NCBI RefSeq assembly: GCF_048898065.1
Contig: NZ_JBLWFI010000002.1
Coordinates: forward strand, 62,001-126,000
Reading direction: 5' to 3'
Length of the DNA stretch: 64,000 bases
Origin: Tepidibacillus_B infernus
GTDB taxonomy: Bacteria; Bacillota; Bacilli; Tepidibacillales; Tepidibacillaceae
A program made the translations under genes and the position numbers. Within the stretch, counting starts at the first letter, position 1, and every line of letters begins with the position of its first letter. This document shows, one piece after another, positions 19,565 through 29,426 of the stretch. Below the pieces are notes generated by a model. The model searched no databases. It was not told the DNA's origin and saw only the letters and a program-made list of their open reading frames with translations.

Positions 19565-22500
19565 TTGAAGATCAAATTCAAACATCAGCAGTTTCAGTTG
19601 GACGCCGTAAAAAGTATCGTGGATTGCTTTGAGGGGCAACCTAATGATTTATCCCGATTTACACTTGACCGAGGCAGAAGACAAAAGCCGGAACAGATGG
19701 TCATGGATGATCTCGCGAATGCCGAACAAGCGAATATCGGATTCAAGAACAACGCCATTCAATTGATTGATCAGGAAATCTTGAAAAACATCCAAACGGT
19801 GCAACGGAAGAACGGTCTGAAAATATCCGAGAAGCTTGAGGGCAAATATAATCTGACGATCGAAATGGAAACCGGGACAGGCAAAACCTACACGTACATC
19901 CGTACCATGTTTGAACTGTATCAAAAGTACGGATGGAGCAAGTTTATTGTCGTTGTTCCTTCTATCGCCATTCGGGAAGGTGTGCTCAAGACGTTCCAGA
20001 TCACGGAAGACCACTTTATGTCCGAATACGGCACGAAGGCACGATACTTTGTGTACAACTCGAAGCAATTGCATCATATCGAGAAATTTGCCGGCGACGC
20101 CGGGATCAATGTCATGATTATCAACTCGCAGGCCTTTAATGCGAGAGGAAAAGATGCAAGGCGGATTTACATGGAACTGGATGACTTTGGCAGCCGCAAA
20201 CCGATTGACGTTCTGGCGAGCACGAATCCGATCCTGATCATTGACGAGCCGCAATCGGTTGAAGGCAAGCAGACGAAAGAATCCCTGAAGGCATTCAATC
20301 CGTTGTTCACCTTGCGTTATTCGGCGACGCATCGTGAAGATTACAACAAAGTGTATCGGCTCGACGCTTTGGATGCGTACAACAAAAAGCTGGTGAAAAA
20401 AATCAGCGTGAAGGGGATTTCGGCAAAAGGAACAACCGGCACGGACAGCTATTTGTATCTGGAAGGCATCGATGTGAGCACAAAGCAGGCTCCGGTTGCC
20501 CGGTTGGAATTCGAAGTGAAGACAAAAACGGGTCTTGCCAGGAAGACGCATAAAATCAGACAAAATGATGATATATACCAATTATCCGGTGAGCTTGAGC
20601 AGTACAAGGGATACAAAGTGTCCGAAATTAACGGACAAAATAACAGCATTAGCTTTATAAACGGCGTAACTTTATACGCTGGTGACGTACAGGGGGATGT
20701 AGGAGAACTGCATTTCCGCCGTATTCAGATTCGGGAAACGATCAAGTCTCATTTCGAGAAGGAACGTGTATTGTTTCATCAAGGGATTAAAGTATTATCG
20801 CTCTTTTTCATCGATGAAGTAGCGAAATACCGGCAGTATGATAAAGATGGTTCGGAATTAAATGGCGTCTATGCAGATATGTTTGAGGAAGAATACACGG
20901 CTTTGCTCAATGAGCAATTGTCACTGTTTACCGATGATCCATACATTCAGTATTTGAATCGGATACAGGTGAAGGAAACGCATAAGGGGTATTTCTCGAT
21001 TGATAAGAAAAGCAACCGATATGTCGATCCGAAGGTTTCGGCAAGAGAGACGGACTCCGATGATGCGGACGCTTATGACCTGATTATGCGGGATAAAGAA
21101 CGATTGCTAAGTTTCGCGGAACCAACCCGGTTTATATTTTCCCACTCTGCTCTTAAAGAAGGTTGGGATAATCCGAATGTGTTCCAGATTTGCACCCTGA
21201 AACATAGCGATTCCACCATTAAGAAACGTCAGGAAGTAGGGCGGGGACTCCGGCTTTGTGTCAATCAGAATGGTGAACGGATGGATTCGAGTGTACCGGG
21301 GATCGACGTTCATGAGATTAATGTGCTGACCGTCATCGCCAGTGAATCATACGAGCAATTTGCGAAACAGCTGCAAAACGAAATCGCTGAAACGTTGTCC
21401 GATCGCCCACGCAAAGCAGATCGCGACTTCTTCCTGGATAAGGTGTTGAAGAATGCACGCGGCGAGCAATTGAAATTAGAAGATACCTTAGCAAGCAAGT
21501 TACTGTACACGTTCATTAAAAATGATTATGTGGATGATCAGTACACTTTGACGGATGTTTATTTTAATGCTGTAGAAAATCAGAGGCTCAAACTTCCTGA
21601 GGAATTGACGGACTTTCAGGAACCGTTGGTCGAATTGGTTAAGTCGATTTATGTAGAGGGCAAATCGCATCTGGCGGATAATGAACGGAACCGTAATATT
21701 GCTTCCGTTACGGTCAATAACAATTTTTATAAAAAGGAATTTCAAGAGCTTTGGAACCAAATGAATCGCAAATCCATGTATACCGTCAAATTTGACTCCG
21801 AAGAACTTGTGAAAAAGTGTGTGTGGGCGTTGGACAACCATTTACAAGTGCCTGCGATCCGATATGCAATCAGGCATGGCGAAATGAATCGAATTGAGTC
21901 CCAACAACAGTTAAAATCGGGGGAAGCCTTTCAGACACGTGAAACAAAAACAGAGCTTGTGGAAGTGAAACCGGATTTTCGAGTGAAATACGATTTGGTC
22001 GGAAAACTAATGGACGAAACGCGGCTGACGAGAAAGACGATCGTGGCAATTTTAACGGGGATCAAAGAAGTTACATTCCTGCAGTTTCGCAAAAACCCGG
22101 AAGAATTCATGCTTCGTGCCGCCAAGCTGATCAACGAGCAGAAAGCGACGACGATCATCGAATCCATCACGTATGATGTGATCAATGATCGGTTTGAAAA
22201 GGAAATATTCACAAATAACACGTTATCCGGACAATTGGGGCAAAACGCCATTCCGGTTGAGAAGCACATTTACGACTATGTGGTCACGGATTCCAAGATC
22301 GAGCGTGTGTTTGCCAAAGAACTTGATGTCAGCAATGAAGTCCGGGTGTACGCCAAACTGCCGCGGGGATTTTTTATCCCGACACCGATGGGCAACTACA
22401 ATCCGGACTGGGCGATTGTTTTCAGGGAAGGCGAAGTCAAGCACATTTACTTCATTGCAGAAACGAAAGGCTCTATGGAATCCATGGAACTCCGGGAAGT

Positions 22501-22615
22501 GGAGAAGGCGAAGATTGAATGTGCCCGGAAACACTTTGCTAAACTGAATACAGGACAGCTGAAGTACGATGTTGTGAACAGTTATGAGAAGTTGTTGGAA
22601 ATTGTGAAAGCTTGA
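19565..22615 (+). CDS. res: Type III restriction endonuclease subunit (Res)
   Basis: 1016 residues; TTG start after GGTGGTGAGC. SF2 ATPase motifs are Walker A ETGTGKT (102-108) and DEPQ (about 227). Family motif VI is probably RQEVGRGLRLCVN (about 562). The C-terminus carries a PD-(D/E)xK nuclease signature: NPDWAIVF (about 945-952) and ETKG (about 965-968). Res forms a complex with Mod, uses ATP to communicate along DNA, and cuts beside head-to-head sites. Length fits the family. Intact. Confidence 0.93.
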   Translation: MKIKFKHQQFQLDAVKSIVDCFEGQPNDLSRFTLDRGRRQKPEQMVMDDLANAEQANIGFKNNAIQLIDQEILKNIQTVQRKNGLKISEKLEGKYNLTIEMETGTGKTYTYIRTMFELYQKYGWSKFIVVVPSIAIREGVLKTFQITEDHFMSEYGTKARYFVYNSKQLHHIEKFAGDAGINVMIINSQAFNARGKDARRIYMELDDFGSRKPIDVLASTNPILIIDEPQSVEGKQTKESLKAFNPLFTLRYSATHREDYNKVYRLDALDAYNKKLVKKISVKGISAKGTTGTDSYLYLEGIDVSTKQAPVARLEFEVKTKTGLARKTHKIRQNDDIYQLSGELEQYKGYKVSEINGQNNSISFINGVTLYAGDVQGDVGELHFRRIQIRETIKSHFEKERVLFHQGIKVLSLFFIDEVAKYRQYDKDGSELNGVYADMFEEEYTALLNEQLSLFTDDPYIQYLNRIQVKETHKGYFSIDKKSNRYVDPKVSARETDSDDADAYDLIMRDKERLLSFAEPTRFIFSHSALKEGWDNPNVFQICTLKHSDSTIKKRQEVGRGLRLCVNQNGERMDSSVPGIDVHEINVLTVIASESYEQFAKQLQNEIAETLSDRPRKADRDFFLDKVLKNARGEQLKLEDTLASKLLYTFIKNDYVDDQYTLTDVYFNAVENQRLKLPEELTDFQEPLVELVKSIYVEGKSHLADNERNRNIASVTVNNNFYKKEFQELWNQMNRKSMYTVKFDSEELVKKCVWALDNHLQVPAIRYAIRHGEMNRIESQQQLKSGEAFQTRETKTELVEVKPDFRVKYDLVGKLMDETRLTRKTIVAILTGIKEVTFLQFRKNPEEFMLRAAKLINEQKATTIIESITYDVINDRFEKEIFTNNTLSGQLGQNAIPVEKHIYDYVVTDSKIERVFAKELDVSNEVRVYAKLPRGFFIPTPMGNYNPDWAIVFREGEVKHIYFIAETKGSMESMELREVEKAKIECARKHFAKLNTGQLKYDVVNSYEKLLEIVKA

Positions 22616-22744
22616 ATTAATCTTTGGGCATAATATTGCTGGAATTTGTTAATCGGTGATATTGGTTGAATAGCTACAGCTAAAAATTGTAATTCCAAAT
22701 ACCAATGAAATAGCATAAAATGAACTAAAAAGGAGGTGGCGGAA

Positions 22745-23896
22745 GTGGCAAGAGTTGCAGTGAACCCGGAAGTGATTCGATGGGCTTTACAACGTGCAGA
22801 TATAGCTGAGACGATTGAAAAGAAGTTCCCGAAGTTGATGAGTTGGATGAACAATGAAACACAACCAACATTAAAACAGCTGGAACAGCTTGCTAAAGCC
22901 ACTTCCACACCACTCGGGTTTTTCTTTTTATCTAAACCACCACAAATACAGTTGCCTATTCCACATTACAGAACAATTGACGATACTTATGCTTCTAAAC
23001 CAAGTCCTGACTTGTTGGAAACGGTTCAGATGATGCAGCGACGGCAAGCATGGATGCGTGATTATTTATTGGATATGGGTCAAGAGCCGCTATCCTATGT
23101 TGGATCCTGCCAATTGACGGATAAACCCAAGGACGTGGCCCAAGATATTAGAAGGACTCTGGAAATTGAAAATGGTTGGGCAGCAGACTGTAGAAGTTGG
23201 CAGGAAGCTCTCCAAATGTTACTGACTAAAATCGAAAATATAGGTATCTTGGTTGTTAGAAATGGAATAGTAGGGAATAACACTCACAGGAAGCTGGATG
23301 TGAATGAATTCAGGGGTTTTGTACTTGTGGACGAATATGCCCCGCTAATATTCATTAACGGAGCTGATGGCAAGGCTGCTCAGATGTTTACGATTGCTCA
23401 TGAATTAGCTCACATCTGGTTTGGGGCAAGTGCGGCCTTTGATCTTTCTAACCTTCAACCTTCTAATAAAGCGATTGAGCAAGCTTGTAATCAAACAGCA
23501 GCAGAATTCCTCGTGCCAGAAGATGAGTTGAGATCGGTGTGGGGGAGTATCAATAATGACCCTGATCGGTTCAACCTTTTGGCAAAACATTTCAAGGTGA
23601 GCAGTATTGTAACAGCTCGAAGAGCTTTAGACTTGATGTTAATATCTAGAGATGAGTTTTTTGATTTTTATCATGCATGGGTTGAAAGTGAGCGTAAACA
23701 AGCTCAAGATGGAGAAGGCGGGGGAAACTTCTACTCGAACCAACACTTCCGAATTGGCCGGCGTTTTGCGGAAGCTGTGTTTACAAGTGCAAAGGAAGGG
23801 CGTTTGCAATATAACGAAGCATATAGACTGACAGGCCTTAAAGGAGATACCTTTGCGGAGTATGCGAAACACCTTGGAATTGAGGTGTATTCATGA
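22745..23896 (+). CDS. ImmA/IrrE metallopeptidase with HTH-like N-terminus (antitoxin candidate)
   Basis: 383 residues. GTG at 22745 is chosen because AAGGAGG lies 8 bases upstream; the earlier GTG at 22736 overlaps that site. The N-terminus (residues 1-75) is a divergent Xre-type fold (ARVAVNPEVIRWALQRA). The HELAHIWFG zinc-protease motif near residue 220 defines the ImmA/IrrE family, with NQTAAEFLVP supplying the third ligand region. In known loci this type pairs with DUF4411 and acts as the antitoxin or regulator. The stop overlaps the next start (ATGA). Confidence 0.85.
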   Translation: MARVAVNPEVIRWALQRADIAETIEKKFPKLMSWMNNETQPTLKQLEQLAKATSTPLGFFFLSKPPQIQLPIPHYRTIDDTYASKPSPDLLETVQMMQRRQAWMRDYLLDMGQEPLSYVGSCQLTDKPKDVAQDIRRTLEIENGWAADCRSWQEALQMLLTKIENIGILVVRNGIVGNNTHRKLDVNEFRGFVLVDEYAPLIFINGADGKAAQMFTIAHELAHIWFGASAAFDLSNLQPSNKAIEQACNQTAAEFLVPEDELRSVWGSINNDPDRFNLLAKHFKVSSIVTARRALDLMLISRDEFFDFYHAWVESERKQAQDGEGGGNFYSNQHFRIGRRFAEAVFTSAKEGRLQYNEAYRLTGLKGDTFAEYAKHLGIEVYS

Positions 23897-24402
23897 CAGA
23901 ATCATTAAGATTTGTTTTAGATACTAATGTTCTAGTCGAAGCACACAGGAGGTACTATGCCTTTGACATCGCACCTTGTTTTTGGCGTGTCCTGTTGGAG
24001 TTAGCAGATATAGGTCATATTGTAAGTATTGATAGAGTTAGGGATGAGCTGATGAATTCAGGCCAAGAAGATGCCTTAAATAAGTGGGCACTCTCGGAAT
24101 TTGATCACTGGTTTGCCTCGACTGAAAATGAAGAAGTATTCGAAGCATATCGTCAGTTAATTGACTGGTCTATGGGAGAAAATCAATATCATGACTATGC
24201 CAAAACGGAGTTTGCAGATGTTGCGGACAGCTGGGTAGTTGCTTTTGCTAAAGCGTATAATTGTGTTGTAGTTACTCAAGAACAGTATAGCAGGGATGCT
24301 AGGAGAAGAATTTTGATCCCTAATGCCTGTAGAGCTATGGGGGTTGATTATATGAACACATTTGAAATGCTTCGTAAGTTAAATGCTAGCCTTGGAGAGT
24401 AA
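23893..24402 (+). CDS. DUF4411 PIN-like toxin
   Basis: 169 residues, overlapping the upstream gene by 4 bp (ATGA). The PIN-fold acidic motifs are visible: LDTNVLVEA (about 9-17), a mid-protein acidic region, and ADVADSWVVAFA (about 114-125) followed by VVVTQE. DUF4411 proteins are PIN-like and presumed RNases. With the ImmA/IrrE partner it forms a toxin-antitoxin-like pair at the right end of the element, a usual position for maintenance modules. Toxicity is inferred. Confidence 0.82.
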   Translation: MTESLRFVLDTNVLVEAHRRYYAFDIAPCFWRVLLELADIGHIVSIDRVRDELMNSGQEDALNKWALSEFDHWFASTENEEVFEAYRQLIDWSMGENQYHDYAKTEFADVADSWVVAFAKAYNCVVVTQEQYSRDARRRILIPNACRAMGVDYMNTFEMLRKLNASLGE

Positions 24403-24455
24403 GGGCAATGATAATGACAATTACAATGACAAATTAACACATACACATAATTTTA

Positions 24456-24480
24456 GGAGAGGCGGAAACTTTGCCCCTCC
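24456..24480 (+). terminator. Terminator after toxin-antitoxin pair
   Basis: GGAGAGGC (24456-24463) pairs with GCCCCTCC (24473-24480) with one mismatch, followed by TTCTTTGTTT. Confidence 0.7.
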
Positions 24481-24512
24481 TTCTTTGTTTAGTTTACCAT
24501 ATCAATAGATAC

Positions 24513-24527
24513 GGTGAACCGTATCAT
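24513..24527. repeat. Putative attachment site 2 (element junction)
   Basis: An exact copy of the 15-bp GGTGAACCGTATCAT at 247-261; both copies also carry GGT-N-AAAT a few bases on. It sits between the terminator of the toxin-antitoxin pair and the start of the GC-rich insert, so it marks the join of two tandem elements. Confidence 0.65.
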
Positions 24528-24557
24528 AAGTGACGGTCAAATTTTTTTCAGCAAGTC

Positions 24558-24578
24558 GAGGGCACTTTTGGTGCCCTC
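24558..24578 (+). terminator. Hairpin just right of att site 2
   Basis: GAGGGCAC (24558-24565) pairs perfectly with GTGCCCTC (24571-24578) around TTTTG, followed by TCTCT. It is terminator-like and could insulate the two inserts. Confidence 0.6.
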
Positions 24579-24842
24579 TCTCTATGCCTATTGGTAAACG
24601 GATCTTCTACTTGGAAAAAACAATCCGACCGTATTCACCTAGTCATGTCAAGGCAGAGTCAATGGGTCCAGCTTTGAAAAGGGGATGCCCCTCAGCCCAA
24701 TCCTCAGTGGAAATGAAACTGAAATTTTACCCCTCTTCGTCTAGGATGCGAATGTCTGTGCCATCTCCGTAGTGGCACAAAATTGCGTTACGCGATACAC
24801 TTATTGAAAGAAACACTATACTTCTTATTGGAGGGCGGTATT
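24579..24842. other. Upstream region of the GC-rich gene
   Basis: No gene is seen. The last 60 bp contain GCGTTACGC at 24784-24792, a 9-bp palindrome of the kind used as an autoregulatory operator by HigA proteins. A higB toxin gene, expected in front of higA, is absent. Confidence 0.4.
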
Positions 24843-27800
24843 ATGAAATCATCCGAAAAACCAATTCATCCTGGAACCTATGTCCGCCAGACTATTATTC
24901 CTTCGGGCATGACCGTGAAAGCGGCCGCCGAGCGACTTGGTATCGGCAGGCCAGCACTGTCGAACTTTCTTAACGGGAATTCGTCCCTGTCCCCTGAAAT
25001 GGCGGTAAGGTTGGAGAGGGCGTTCGGCGCCGACCGAAAGCAACTGCTCGATATGCAGCCTACGACCGGCAGGAGCGGCGCTCCGGTGAAAAGGAGGTCG
25101 CGGTACGCGCCTCCGTCCCGAGTTTCCTGACCATCAAGGCAAGGCAGATCGAGGGCTGGGCCGACAGCCAGATAGAAGCCCGCACGCAACTCCCCGTCTT
25201 TCTGCGGAAGCTGGTGCACTCGACCGGTCATGATCTTCGCAAGGTCGACTTCCCTGGGTACGACAATGCGCAACGCAAGGGTTCCGATGGCTTCGTCGAA
25301 GCTGGCGCCGCCACCCCCTGGATTCCTGAGGGGAAATCCTATTGGGAGTTCGGTACCGACCAGAAGCCGGGTCTTAAAGCGAATAACGATTACACCGCGC
25401 GGCTCACATCGGTTGATGCCGACGAACGGGCAAACTGCACTTTCGTATTCGTTACACCTCGCAACTGGCCTGGCAAAACCGCTTGGGAGAAAAAAAGAAT
25501 GAGACCGGCGACTGGAAGGCCGTCAAGGCTTTCGATGCGAGCGATCTCGAGCAGTGGCTGGAGCAGTCGGTGCCGGCACAGGTCTGGCTTGCCGAACAAC
25601 TCGCTCTGCCGATCGGCGGCTATGAAACGCTGGAGCGGGCGTGGCGCCGCTGGGCGGACGCCAGTGAACCCCATCTGACGCCCGAGATTTTCGCACCGTC
25701 GATTGTCGCTTACCGGGGCACGTTCAAAGCGTGGCTTGAGAAGCCGAGCGAAAGGCCTTTCGTCGTCGCTGCCGACTCGCGGGACGAGGCGCTCGCCTTT
25801 CTCGCCTGCCTGTTTGATGACGAAGAACTCCGCCAATTCAAAGACCTCGCCGCGGTCTTCACATCTCCGGCGACGATCAGCTGCTCCTTGCGTCCTCCGT
25901 GCCATTCATACCGATTGTCCATTCCGAAGACGCCGAGCGTGAACTCATCGACTCCCATCGCCGGCTTCATTGTATCGTTTTCCGCCACCGCAACGCGGTC
26001 GATGTGAAAGCCGATATGGCGCTCGACCTGCTCAGCTACGACGCCTTCAAGAAGGCGCTCGCCTCCATGGGAATCGAGGAAGGTGATGTTGACAGGCTTG
26101 CAAGGGAGTCGGGCCGTTCCCCGACGATCCTGCGCCGCCACCTCTCTCAGAACGCCGCGATCAGGACGCCGGTATGGGCCGGCGACGACGCCACGGCAAA
26201 GGCCCTCGTGCCGATGGCACTGATCGGCGCTTGGCACGCCGAGACAGAGGCAGATCGCGAGATCGTCTCCTTTGTGGCGGATCGAAAGTACGAGGCGATC
26301 GAAGAGGACGTTGCTCGTCTGCTTCGGTTCGATGACAGCCCGGTGTGGTCTGCAGGGCCTTATCGGGGTGTGGCCTCGAAGATAGACTCCTTGTTTGCGA
26401 TCGCGAGGATGTTCACGCCGGCGGACCTCGACCAGTTCTTTGTCGCCGCTGAATACGTCCTTTCCGAGTCCGACCCGGCGCTCGAACTGCCGGAAAAGGA
26501 CAGATGGGCCGCAGCCCTTTACGATAAGACACGCGATCACTCCGGCGCCTTGCGCGAGGGTATCTGCGAAACACTGGTCATCCTGTCGGTTCACGGCAAT
26601 AACCTGTTCCAGAGCCGCCTTGGCATCGATGTCGGAGGCCGGGTCGCTGTTCTAATCCGTAAACTCCTAACGCCGCTGACGCTTGAAAAGCTACTCTCCC
26701 ACGAACGCGACCTGCCGCGCTACGCGGAAGCCGCACCCGATGAATTCCTCAAGATCATCGAAGAAGACCTGCGGCGCGAGGATCCCGTCGTCTTCGGCCT
26801 TCTCAAGCCGGTCGACAGTGGTTCGTTCTTTGTATCACCGTCGCGAACGGGCCTTCTTTGGGCGTTGGAGTGCCTTGCCTGGAAACCGCAAAACCTCCCG
26901 CGCGTATCGGCGATCCTCGCCCGGCTCTTCCGGAAGAAAATCGACGATAACTGGGCGAACAAACCAGACGTCAGCCTTCAGGCTATCTTCAGGTCATGGA
27001 TGCCGCAGAAGGCGGCCTCCGTGGAGCAGAGGGTCAAGGCGCTGGAGATGCTCACCAGGCGTTTCCCGGATGTCGTCTGGGAAATTTACATCGAGCAGAT
27101 CAAACCTGGTTCCCAGATCGGCCACTACAGCTACAGGCCCCGCTGGCGAAGCGACGCCTCAGGAGCCGGGCAGGTTGTCACGTACAAAGAGATGTACGAC
27201 TTCAACCGAAAGGCTCTGGACTTCCTGATCGCTTGGCCGTCCCACGACGAAAAGACACTTGGCGATCTCGTCGAGTCTCTCCAGGGCATGCCCGAGGAAG
27301 ACCAGTCTAAGGTCTGGGACCTCATCGATGAATGGTCCCGGGAAGCTGGCGAAGCCGCCAAGGCCGCGCTACGTGAGCACATCCGGCGGTTCGCCTTCAT
27401 CCGGCGCGGCCGCCGCCGTAATCTGGGGGAGGCGATGCGCGACCGTGCCCGCGAAGCGTATGACAGCCTCCGACCCGACGATCCCGTCATTCGGCACGGT
27501 TGGCTGTTCGTCGATGAGTGGGTGCAGGAATCGGCTGACGAGATCCAAGAGGAGGATTTCGACTATCAGAAGCGCGACGAGCGGATCGACAGACTGCGCC
27601 GCGAAGCGATGAACGAAATATGTACCGAGCGCGGTTTCGAGGGTGTTGAGGAATTGCTTGCCGGCAGCGGTGCCGCCGGTAGCGTTGGCCGTTATGTGGC
27701 ATCGTGCGTTACTGGTATTACGCCGCAGGTCGATTTCATCCGGCGCTGCCTTTCCCTTGAAGGAGACCTTCGGAGCAAGGCCGAGTGGTGCCTGCGGGGC

Positions 27801-28904
27801 TTCCTTTGGGCGATCGGGGACGACTCGCGCGCCGGGGTGTTGCAGGCCACGGCCGAAGAGTTGCCTGCCGAAGAGCGCAAGCGGTTATTTGTATGCGCGC
27901 CGTTCCAGGGATCCACTTGGCGTCTTCTGAACGGTTATGGTGAGGACTTCCGTGCCGGGTACTGGAAGGACGTCTTGCCGTCCTAGGGCCGGTACACGCC
28001 CGCCGAGCTTACCGAACTGATCGACTGCCTTCTGGAGGCCCGGCGGCCCCGCGCGGCTTTCCACGCCGTCCAGATGGATTTCAAAGACCTTGAGACGTCC
28101 CGTCTCAAGCGGCTGCTCCGCGACGTCGCCACGGTGAATGCCGAACCGGCAGGCAATTTCAAGCTCAACAGCTACCACATTTCTGAGGCGCTGGATTCGC
28201 TTGATGGCCGTGTGGGCATCACCCGTGAAGAAATGGCCCAGCTTGAGTTCCTCTTCATCGACGCGCTCGATCACAGCAAACACGGAATCCCGAATCTCGA
28301 AAGCCTAATCGCACAATCGCCGGCGCGATTCGTCCAGGTGGTGGCACTTGCTTACAAGCGGAGTGACGAAGGAGAAGATCCACCGGAATGGAGGATCGAG
28401 AATCCCGAGCAGCGGGCGGCAGTTGCGTCGGCAGCCTATCGCCTTCTCGGCCAGCTCAAGAAGATTCCTGGCACGGATGAAAACGGAAGAATCGACGCAG
28501 CGGCGCTTGCCGAGTGGCTAGCCGAGGTTCGGCGTCTATGCCGCGAATACGGTCGCGCCGAGATTGGTGATCACTGCCTCGGTCAACTACTTGCCAAGGC
28601 GCCCGAGGGCGAAAACGGCATATGGCCCTGCGAAGCGGTCTGCGAGGCGATGGAAGGAATAGCGTTGCTGGGAATCGGCGAGGGATTCTCTATCGGCGTT
28701 CGTAACTCTCGCGGTGTTCACTGGCGGAGCGAAGGGGGCGAACAGGAGCGCAAGCTCGCTGCAAAGTACCGCGCTTGGGCCGAGCGTTTGCACTTTGACT
28801 ATCCCTATGTCGGGGGAATCATCGAGGGCATCGCCGAGTCCTACGAACGCGAAGCAAGGTGGCATGATTCTGAAGCAAACATTACGAAGAGGCTGCGCGA
28901 TTGA
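24843..28904 (+). pseudogene. Very long HigA-like HTH fusion protein, broken by frameshifts and an amber codon
   Basis: The N-terminus (24843-25060) is a HigA-type HTH (PGTYVRQTIIPSGMTVKAAA, then LGIGRPALSNFLNG). Homology-like continuity then runs through three other segments: a frame change near 25058 (one G missing after CAG), another in an A7 run near 25490, a third near 25870, and TAG at 27984-27986 with the same frame continuing to 28904. Restored length is about 1350 residues. The middle has VVAADSRDEALAFLACLF followed by DDQLLLASSVPFIPIV, arranged like a NTPase core but with no Walker lysine; the rest is helical-repeat-like. GC content is far above that of the surroundings, pointing to transfer from a distant, probably Gram-negative, donor. 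Function unknown. Confidence 0.7.
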
Positions 28905-28985
28905 GGGTAGGCACCGTCATCAAGAGAAGGCCTGTGTACCACCAGTCCAAGACCGCTCTTGGCCAGGCTTGTAGATCATGAAATG

Positions 28986-29011
28986 GAACCCCCTGCTTTG
29001 GTAGGGGGTTC
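28986..29011 (+). terminator. Terminator of the GC-rich insert
   Basis: GAACCCCCT (28986-28994) pairs perfectly with AGGGGGTTC (29003-29011), followed by TCGTTT. It lies 80 bp after the end of the HigA-like fusion. Confidence 0.65.
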
Positions 29012-29040
29012 TCGTTTAAAACTTGCCGTTTTAGACAGCG

Positions 29041-29055
29041 CGGAGAACCGTATCA
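29041..29055. repeat. Putative attachment site 3 (right end)
   Basis: CGGAGAACCGTATCA shares CGG-N-GAACCGTATCA with site 2 and the 11-bp core with site 1. It lies exactly where GC content falls, so it marks the right end of the second insert. Confidence 0.6.
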
Positions 29056-29377
29056 AATTAATTGATTTGCGAACTTCTCATTATCCATATTATAGTGGCT
29101 AGTGTCAAAAAGCGAATTAAAATAAATCTGATCGGGTATTCATAGATTGTCTGATAGCGCAGCTTCATTTTATATACAGCTAAAACCAAATAAGGAATCT
29201 CCTATTAGCAAATCAGCGGTGGCATTTTAGAGTTAAGGTGCTGCCTTTTTTGTGCTTTTTCACAAAAACTAAAAACAATTAAATAAACCGTTTCGGACGG
29301 ACAAATTGGGACAACTTGTCAAATTGAGAGAGCAATGAGAATGTTCACGAATTCAACTTGCTTTTCCTTGAATTAAG

Positions 29378-29408
29378 TTGACTCAACCCTTAGGGTGGGG
29401 TTTATAAT
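29378..29408 (+). promoter_or_regulatory. MerR-type promoter with 19-bp spacer
   Basis: TTGACT (29378-29383) and TATAAT (29403-29408) are separated by 19 bp, and the spacer holds the symmetric ACCCTTAGGGT. A long spacer with a dyad is the hallmark of MerR-activated promoters. It faces the decayed MerR gene, so this was probably autoregulation. Confidence 0.65.
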
Positions 29409-29426
29409 AATCAAGAGGTGGTATTA

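Larger units (their letters stand above)
28905..29426. other. Junction between GC-rich insert and AT-rich backbone
   Basis: No gene is seen. It contains the terminator at 28986-29011, the third att-like core at 29045-29055, and the MerR-type promoter at 29378-29408. Base composition drops sharply right after 29040. Confidence 0.5.

Noticed and set aside
19649..20581. Long minus-strand open frame (310 codons)
   Set aside because: It lies wholly inside the Res gene on the other strand and has no ribosome site or recognisable family; it is a shadow of the real coding frame.
25710..26594. Minus-strand open frame of 294 codons in the GC-rich insert
   Set aside because: High-GC coding DNA produces long antisense frames; the plus strand carries HigA-fusion continuity and codon bias.
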